Positions 57,135 to 64,000 of a DNA stretch of 64,000 nt are shown piece after piece; position 1 is the stretch's first letter; every line of letters starts with the position of its first letter. Under the pieces are notes generated by a model, which worked only from the letters and a program-made list of their open reading frames with translations, searched no databases and was not told the origin of the DNA. The translations under genes and the position numbers were made by a program. The DNA comes from Tachypleus tridentatus (Eukaryota > Arthropoda > Merostomata > Xiphosura > Limulidae), in assembly GCF_004210375.1 (NCBI RefSeq), contig NC_134825.1, positions 69,679,558 to 69,743,557 of the forward strand, written 5' to 3'.

Positions 57135-58825
57135 AGAACGAAAAAGGAAGAATTTTATGAAGAAAAAATAATTAAAGAAAAGTGCACAGCAAAATATATT
57201 TAATTACATTACCTGAAACAGTTATGTGACACCCTAATCCATTCACATAAACCACAGGTATAAAACACCAGAAAATAACCAAGAAAAATCACAGGAAAAA
57301 ATACTAAGACTAAATTCAAGGACAGCTTTAAAAAGAAAATTTTCACCAGAGAATTCAACTGAACTTGTTATTTAAGAAAGGAGCAGAAATTCCATTCAAA
57401 ACATGAAAGAAAGTAAAATAAGAAGACAAAGAGAAAACCACTGGTTATAAGAAAAAGTTGAAAAGTGAGTTCAGAACATACATGGAATAGACAAGAGGAG
57501 AATATTAGTAAATAAATGATGACAACATTGCAATAAAACAAGCCGAAGATGTGTTGATGAATTTGATGCATAAGTAAGTTTATCCAACAGCATCAGTTCA
57601 ATCGAATGAGTGTAGTTTGCTTTCCATGCCAGGCTAAAGTTTCTAAAAAAGAAGGGTTTGGTATGTACTTCAACACTGGAAAAATGTAAATCCCGATATT
57701 ATAGAACCTTCAAATATTAGATAGAACCACTGGTATCTCATTGTATGAGGTGAAGACATTTCGTTTGGCATTCTGCTATGGAGTTCAGTTCTCTCAGAGA
57801 TGATTATGATACAAACTTGGGCAATGCTGAACAAAGAGTATATATATATAATGTATTAATGATAAAATTCATCATACGATTGAGCTTCTACAACCACGCC
57901 TGTGTTCATGAAAGAACTGTAGAAGGTTTGGAAGAGAGAATGTGCCCGTTAAATATAAAAAATTTAATACTTAGATACCGTAATGTGAAAACTGTTTAAA
58001 GTGCTCAATCATGCAATCCTTATGTGGAATGTTTCAAATAAACTTTTGAAAAAATGCGTGCCAGAACAGCGTATGAAAAAGTCGATAGTAATTATAGTAT
58101 ATCTTGTATTTTATTTCAAAAATTACAACACTCCAACCGCTCCTGAAATTACAGTATGGAAATAAAACAAAAGCAGAATACGAGACATTATTATTCACGA
58201 AAAAGAAGGTGGTTTATAAAGAGTAAATTTAAAGAAAATGTAGCAGAATATTTGCTGGAACAAATGGATAATATATTAATGCTTTTAATTCTTATAAAAC
58301 TAAGAGAGTGGTCATGAAATATTTTATTAATATCATTTACAAGTTCAATTTTCATCATATCCTTGTCTTGGAGGTAGATTTTGTTTAATAATATGTTGTT
58401 CATGTTCATTATTATGCTAAAATAGAGCCAAATCGATCAAACCACGTGCGTACCGTAAACAAAAGTTTTGAGAATAATTGTATATATATGCACTACAAGT
58501 GCAAATTATTGCAAAATACATTCATTAGCTGTTGTTACAGAACGTGGGGATCGAGATTTTCTTTCTTCTTTTGCATGAACTTCAAAGTGTTCAAAAATCC
58601 AAGATGAACTGGAACAGCAAAATGATAATTATAAATCTCACTGAATTGCACGTGTGCTTTATTTAAAAGTTGAAATGTTGATGAATGACGCTAAAGAGCA
58701 AGATATAGTTGGGCATGTAAATATACAAATACGAGTGGTTGAGATTAGAAAAACATCATTGAAGGTATTATTATAATATTTAAGATTAAATATTTATTCC
58801 TTTTGTTAAATATTTTGTGCGTTTT
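57135..58825. other. AT-rich intergenic DNA
   Basis: A-rich on the plus strand from 57120 to 57560. ORFs at 57368-57571 (minus) and 57778-57999 (plus) show no recognised motif. Confidence 0.35.
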
Positions 58826-58922
58826 TTTATAGTAAAGCCACATGAAGTTATCAGTGGTGCCCACCGACGGGAATCGAACTAATGATGTTAGCATTGTAAA
58901 TCCAAAGACTTACCGCTATCCT
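58826..58922 (-). repeat. SINE-B2 copy
   Basis: Minus strand: 'aggatagcggtaagtctttg', loop 'atttacaatgct', 'agttcgattcccgtcggtgg' and 'atgtggctttactataaa'. Confidence 0.85.
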
Positions 58923-59052
58923 AGCATGATACATGAAATCTATTCCGAGAAGATAAGACAAGGCCCAACATTACTGGTTATCACTCATATTTTACATATT
59001 TCGTCCTTTGTTGATTTTTATGCTCGAGAATCTTCAACAAATCTAGAGTTTA

Positions 59053-59164
59053 TTTGTTTGTATGGAATTAAGTACAAAGCTACACAATGGGCTATCTGTG
59101 CTCTGCCCTTACGGTTATCAGAAACGGTGTTATTCCGCAGACATATCATTGTGTTACTGGGGGA
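59053..59164 (-). repeat. SINE-B1 copy
   Basis: Minus strand: 'ccccagtaacacaatgatat', a damaged loop and B box, then 'gggcagagcacagatagccc' and 'tagctttgtacttaattcc'. Confidence 0.85.
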
Positions 59165-59496
59165 CGCACACATTGAGAGAATAGGAAGGACCTGCGCGAT
59201 ACACATTTAACAACATACGTTGCATGCATTAAACTAAAACAAACGTATATATTACACTAAATGCGTAACAGAAAACTTCGTTAACCTGAAATAATGGTTA
59301 AGGATGAGATATTATAAATTACAATACAAAATGAAGATCAAAGTATGTAATTAACAATTTTGTGATATATTTCGTACTTCCGACCTGTCAGTACCATGTG
59401 CGACACTTGAGCTACATGGCTAACTTGGTCACAGTCTCCAAATTTCCGACCAAAACAAAAGCAGTCATTCTTTAGCATTTCCTGCTTACTCTTATC

Positions 59497-59541
59497 GGTT
59501 CAGCAGATAGCCCGATGTGGCTTTGCTATAAGAAAACAAAC
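59497..59541 (+). repeat. SINE-B2 tail fragment
   Basis: 'ttcagcagatagcccgatgt' and 'ggctttgctataagaaaaca' only. Confidence 0.75.
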
Positions 59542-60149
59542 ACTCTTATCGGAATATTATATATTCATCGTTACAATATCTTCGCAACTGAAACAGTTTT
59601 GCTAGTTCACCGGCATATCTGATTCGATATGTTAACAGGTATGCTACGCATGACGCTTTGTAGTATTTATTGAAAAAATGTCAGGATTGTGACGTCTTAT
59701 ATCACAACAAAGATAAACATTAAAAATAAACGTGAAATTAATTTTACGTTATATATATATGTATATATTTATATCTCAATATGCATATACGTATATTGGT
59801 GACGAAATAAACCTTAACAAGCGGTAATGTACACTTTCAAATTATGTTTAACGAATTAAATATGAATCAAAATTGTGGCACTTTTTAATGCAATCAAGGA
59901 AGGTTGATAAATAATGACTCTATGGTCTGATATGTGAAGGTGCAAAGAGAAAACATAACATCATTTTCATGTTCAACGAGTCTGATGTAAAAGGGTTAAC
60001 AAATTAAAACATTTTACACTATCAACTGAATAAAGTATTTTCTATAAAACAAACACCACACTATTACTTATAAGACAAAAATATGTTGGTGTCATATTTT
60101 AATTACTGTTTTACAGTTTTCTTTATCTCTTAGTCATCTTCTGAAAAAT
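59542..60149. other. AT-rich intergenic DNA with a (TA)n run
   Basis: A degenerate TA/ATAC tract lies at about 59748-59795; nothing else recognised. Confidence 0.4.
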
Positions 60150-60427
60150 GCCCTGGCATGGCCAAGCGTGTTAAGGCGTGCGACTCGTAATCGGAGGGTC
60201 GCGGGAATCGAATCCCCTTCATACCAAACATGCTCGCCCTTTCAGCCGTGAGGGCGTTATAATGTGACAGTTAATCCCGCTATTCGTTGGTAAAAGAGTA
60301 GCCCAAGAGATGGCGGTGGGTGGTGATGATTATTGCCTTCCCTTTTGTCTTACACTGTTAAATTAGGGACGTCTAGCGCATATTACTCTCGTGTAGCTTT
60401 GAGCGAAATTCAAAACCAAACCAAACC
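60150..60427 (+). repeat. SINE-A, full length
   Basis: Head 'ccctggcatggccaagcgtg', loop CTCGTAA, B-box region with an insertion ('gggaatcgaatcccc'), full body and a (CCAAA)n tail. No clear TSD was found. Confidence 0.93.
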
Positions 60428-61079
60428 TTTATCATGGTTGATAGCCTATACGACCGCCTAATTCGTTGCTGTTTTTGTAATTATAATTACTAGATATGAG
60501 ACACTTATTATTATTGTTTGAGTTTGAGCTGGGTTTCAGTTACTGTATTAAAGTCGGTTCTGTGACGAATTATATTTGGTGCCTGGTAGGTCTAGAGCGC
60601 GAAAAGCACATTAGGAAAATGAGACAATATGATAATGTAATTCAGTTAAAATATTGTTATTTCTGTAGCTTTATACAATACAATATGGATTAAGATATAT
60701 TTATTTGATGCATAAACAATTATGAAATTTTAACAATTAATTGAATACCTTTATCATATTGATTACTTTTCGTATACCTCGAATATCATTTTTATAATGT
60801 GCGTAACATGCATTTGTTGAGACCAGTATTAAAATGATGTTTTAACAAACCAAAATGGCAAGTGAACAAAATATTACATACTCTCTTATTGTATTCTTTG
60901 GCAATTAGTTTATCATATTTATGTTACGTTTTTCTCGCACACTGAATGTTCGTTTTGCCTTCTGGGCTAACCTTCACCATCAATTGAGACTTGAATAATA
61001 ATAATTTGTTCAGATGGCTTAAACATAAGTATTAATGTTTTACGAACTGCTTTCTTATCCCGTAATAGCGCAATTTACA
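60428..61079. other. AT-rich intergenic DNA, nothing recognised
   Basis: The ORF at 60496-60693 has no motif. Confidence 0.35.
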
Positions 61080-61172
61080 GATTTATAACACGATAAACCA
61101 AGTTCCGATTCTCGAGGTGGACACAGCACAAAAAACCCATTGTGTAGTTTCGCGCTTAATTTCAAAGAAACA
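61080..61172 (+). repeat. SINE-B1, head missing
   Basis: 'aaaccaagttccgattctcg', 'aggtggacacagcacaaaaa' and 'tgtgtagtttcgcgcttaat', then 'tcaaagaaac'. Confidence 0.72.
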
Positions 61173-61870
61173 AAAAGCTTGATGTATTAAATATACTATT
61201 ACTTTGATAGAGATGAAGTGTGATTATCCTGAAACGTTTAACAAAAGTGTTATTATTCATTATTTGTGTCTTTATGTTGTTTATCACTGGACTATGTTTT
61301 TCGCCTAGATAATCTAATAATCACTAGGATAACAACAGTATATTGGTAATTAGAACAAAAAGATCGCATACACGTTTATAATTCAAAATACAGATCAAAT
61401 TGAACAAAAGTGTTCACAATACATATAACTGTTATTTATACATATTTGATTGAACTGAATCTGATTGTACTCATACCAAAGTGAAAGAAACAAATATACT
61501 TTATTATGACTCTTCATTACCATGTTGTCAAAGTTAGGACAGGAAGATAAGGGAGAATTCTTAATTAACTATTAATTTCTTTTCTTAAAGTCAAGTGTTT
61601 TTCATATTATACTACCATTGAGTAATTTTCTTCAACAAACTTTATCCTATAACTAATCGAACCATTGATTAATATTTTGTTACTTTTTACCCATTTAATG
61701 GCAAGGGAGGATTTTTTTTCTCCTTCGTGATTGTTAGATAAACTTGATAAAACACGAAACTTCGGACAAACTAATATGGTGCATAACAAAATTTTTCTCC
61801 GCTAATTCCGAAAGTGGAAAGAAAGGTTGTCTATAAGCAATAACGCTATATGCTTGTCTAACGATTGAAC
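61173..61870. other. AT-rich intergenic DNA, nothing recognised
   Basis: No shared repeat or motif. Confidence 0.4.
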
Positions 61871-62275
61871 TTTTTTTTTTCAAGCGCAAAGCTACACGAC
61901 TGACTATCTGGGTCCAGCATGGCCAAGCGTGTTAAGGCGTTCGACTCGTAATCCGAGGGTGGCGGATTCGAATCCCGGTCGCACCAAACATGCTCGCCCT
62001 TTCAGCCGTGAGGGCGTTATAATGTGACGATCAATCCCACTATTCGTTGGTAAAAGAGTAGCCCAAAAGTTGGCGATGTGCGGTGATGACTAGCTGCCTT
62101 CCCTCCAGTCTTGGACTGCTAAATTAGGGATCGCCAACGCAGATAGCCCTCGAGTAGCTTTGCGCGAAATTCAAAAAACAAACTGACTATCTGCCCTCCG
62201 TCCACCGCTAGAAACTAAACTTCAGACGTTAACGTTGTAAATCCGTAAACTTACCAGTGTCCTATTGAGAGAGTC
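61871..62275 (-). repeat. SINE-B2 split by a SINE-A
   Basis: The tail side (61871-61910, after an oligo-T run) and the head side (62182-62275, 'cactggtaagtttacggatt' on the minus strand) form one diverged SINE-B. The inserted SINE-A and its 12-bp TSD separate the two parts. Confidence 0.82.
61911..62181 (+). repeat. SINE-A inserted in a SINE-B, 12-bp TSD
   Basis: Full-length copy with loop CTCGTAA, intact tRNA-like arms and B box 'gattcgaatcc'. It is bounded by exact copies of actgactatctg at 61899-61910 and 62182-62193. Confidence 0.95.
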
Positions 62276-62994
62276 TTGGCGAAGTGTAATGCACAAGGCA
62301 CATGTATAGCAAATATTTTACTTCTATAGTATGTATTTATGTACTTCATCACAAACACCTGAAGTGCTTCTGTTAATTAGATTTGGATAAGCCAATATTT
62401 TAAGATGTATTCTATGACAATAGCATAACATGGCCTAACACAATAGTGTTTTGTGTTTTAAAAGAATATTTATATACTTTTATAATCTCGAAAGGAAGTT
62501 TGAAAGCCAGTATTTACGGTTAACTAGATTATTCTATTTATAAAATTATTTTCATCTATAGTCAAAATAAATGTTGTGTAATTTTTTTCAAAGTTTCAGT
62601 GTTACGAACTAATTTATACAAAACAGTACTTAAACTTCCTAAAAACATTTGCTGGATATAAACAAAAATTATAACTCAAAGCTATGGCTATTGCTCTTAA
62701 TTTTTTGAGAAACCTAGTGTATGTACTATTTATTATAATAAAGGTATTGCATATTAAATTAACACTTTTAAAAGTCTTATGCTAGTACTAGTACTGGCGG
62801 TGAAGTAAAACATAGTTGCTACATGAAATGAAAAGCATGCCATTTAAACTCCAGCTCTTACTATGACTATACTATTGAAAGAGAGGTAAATTGAACAATG
62901 ACTTTTGGTAAACCAAAGTTAAATTTAAAATGATATGTTTATATATATCTTATTTGAAATCCAAAATTGAAAAATTAAGAGAAATGTATTTTGT
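62276..62994. other. AT-rich intergenic DNA, nothing recognised
   Basis: No shared repeat or motif. Confidence 0.4.
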
Positions 62995-63117
62995 TTTGGT
63001 TTTTGAATTAAGCACAAAGCTACACAATGAGCTATCTGTGCTCTGTCCACCACGGGTATCAAAATCCGGATTTTAGCGATGTAAGTCCGCAGACATACCG
63101 TTGAGCCACTGGAGGGC
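62995..63117 (-). repeat. SINE-B1, near consensus
   Basis: Minus strand: 'ccagtggctcaacggtatgt', 'ctgcggacttacatcgct', 'ggtggacagagcacagatag' and 'tagctttgtgcttaattc'. Confidence 0.9.
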
Positions 63118-63217
63118 TAAAAGAAATGTACAAAGATGTTACCTACAAATGAGATTAATTTTTATCACAAATGTTAAGCCTGCTAATGAATATCATTTTT
63201 AATTTGTTTTTGTTTGC

Positions 63218-63330
63218 CAGTGGGTCAGAAGTAAGTTTACGGATATACAATGCGAAGACCCAGAGTTCGATTCGTTGTGGTGAACAAAGTGTATAAAACA
63301 GCCTATTATGTGGCTTTCCGCTAAAGCGAA
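63218..63330 (+). repeat. SINE-B2, diverged
   Basis: 'gtgggtcagaagtaagttta', 'cggatatacaatgcgaagac', 'cagagttcgattcgttgtgg' and 'tatgtggctttccgctaaag'. Confidence 0.75.
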
Positions 63331-63409
63331 CATACAGATCTAATTTGTTAATAACAATAAAGATTAAAAGATAAGAATTACCAATGATTTACCTTACGTC
63401 CTTATTGAG

Positions 63410-63669
63410 GCCCGGCATGGCCAGGTGTGTTAAGGCGTTCGATTAGTAATCTGAGAGTCGTGGGTTCAAACTCCCCGTCACACTAAACATGCTCACCCTT
63501 TCAGCCGTGGTGGCGTTATAATGTGACGGTCAATCCCACTATTCTTTGGTAAAAAAAGTAGTCCAAGAGTTGGTGGTGGGTGGTGATGACTAGCTATCTT
63601 CCCTCTAGTTTTACAGAACGGATAGTGCAGATAGCTCTCTCGAAATTAAAAAACAAACAAAACAAACAA
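63410..63669 (+). repeat. SINE-A with TSD
   Basis: Head 'gcccggcatggccaggtgtg', loop with one change (TTAGTAA), full body with a short deletion before the 'agtgcagatagctct' block, and a (CAAA)n tail. Exact 11-bp TSD tccttattgag at 63399-63409 and 63670-63680. Confidence 0.94.
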
Positions 63670-63689
63670 TCCTTATTGAGTGTAGAACC

Positions 63690-64000
63690 ATCATTTACAA
63701 TATCCCTTGTAAACTTGGATTTCAGTAAAAAAAATGACCAATATGGGGTATAACAAACAATCTTACAAAAAGAGACATTAATTCCATTAAAAACCTGAAA
63801 CAAGACAAAAACATTAAAATTCTAAAAGCAGATAAAGGAAACGCTATAGTCATAATGAACACGAAGGAATACATCTAAAAAATGAAAAACATCCTATCAG
63901 ACACTAACAAATTTAAACCAATACACACAAATCTAACAAAAACACACGAAACGCAACCAAACAAAATACTACTAAAAATGAAAAAAAATCCAACACAATT
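63690..64000 (+). pseudogene. Penelope-like element, start of coding region (runs off the window)
   Basis: One plus-strand frame reads NLTKRDINSIKNLKQDKNIK, then ILKADKGNAIVIMNTKEYI, a stop, then KMKNILSDTNKFKPI to the window end. The block '(I)-KADKGNA-VVM---YI' followed by 'L-D--KF' is the signature N-terminal-to-RT junction of Penelope-like proteins. Only one in-frame stop (near 63876) is seen, so this copy is better kept than those at 3.4-8.9 kb. The A/C-rich coding strand is typical of these elements. It continues beyond base 64000, so RT and nuclease domains cannot be judged. Confidence 0.82.

Noticed and set aside
1..64000. CRISPR array, bacterial operon, rRNA or prophage
   Set aside because: No regularly spaced identical repeats with unique spacers, no ribosomal RNA sequence and no dense gene order; all features point to animal nuclear DNA.

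Overview
The window reads as intergenic, repeat-dominated DNA from an animal genome. It is AT-rich, has no operon-like gene packing and contains only one convincing protein-coding exon. Nearly everything else recognisable is a transposable element. The very abundant tRNA-derived SINEs, the Penelope-like elements and the Tc1-type transposons fit an arthropod. From memory, the commonest SINE resembles one found throughout horseshoe crab (Xiphosura) genomes, but no database search could be run, so treat that as a likely placement and not a proof.

Layout. (a) 1-3.4 kb: SINE pieces and a degenerate minisatellite. (b) 3.4-11.1 kb: Penelope-like retroelement (PLE) remains. A minus-strand 3' part (3410-5065) faces a plus-strand, internally deleted copy (6600-8905), making a large inverted repeat. 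Minisatellite blocks flank it, followed by a palindromic element (9501-9669) and a hammerhead-ribozyme-like fold (9985-10025). (c) 11.6-16.2 kb: SINEs and a very decayed Tc1 transposase. (d) 16.7-25.2 kb: a PLE-derived fragment, a Ty3/gypsy RT-RNase H fossil (minus), a 46-50 bp minisatellite, a 57-codon Cys-rich ORF (23343-23516), a palindrome and a second Tc1 fossil. (e) 25.6-30.8 kb: SINEs with clear target-site duplications (TSDs) and a Tc1 transposon with intact terminal repeats, itself carrying a 145-bp foldback insertion. (f) 31.6-32.3 kb: the best host gene, a 147-residue two-pass membrane protein on the minus strand with a 3' splice site before its ATG and a poly(A) signal after its stop. 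(g) 34.3-41.8 kb: a decayed autonomous Helitron (plus) split by an RNase H-bearing non-LTR retrotransposon (minus) flanked by a 7-bp TSD. (h) 44.4-45.9 kb: a Tc1/Tc3-like transposon with 212-bp inverted repeats. (i) 46-63.7 kb: SINEs in otherwise featureless DNA, including one SINE inserted into another. (j) 63.7 kb to the end: the start of another PLE coding region running out of the window.

Three SINE groups are named here for convenience. SINE-A is about 270 bp, has a tRNA head with anticodon loop CTCGTAA (CGT, threonine-like) and ends in (CAAA)n. SINE-B1 and SINE-B2 are about 110-130 bp, have a related head with loop CTTACAA, and end in 'gtgcttaattc..aaacaa' and 'gctataagaaaac' respectively. 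Seven SINE-A copies have exact 9-13 bp TSDs and one more has an 11-bp TSD with one mismatch.

All transposon proteins here are broken by stops or frameshifts, so no active element is evident. The window's value lies in insertion order (nested elements with TSDs), PLE terminal structures and two uncharacterised small proteins.
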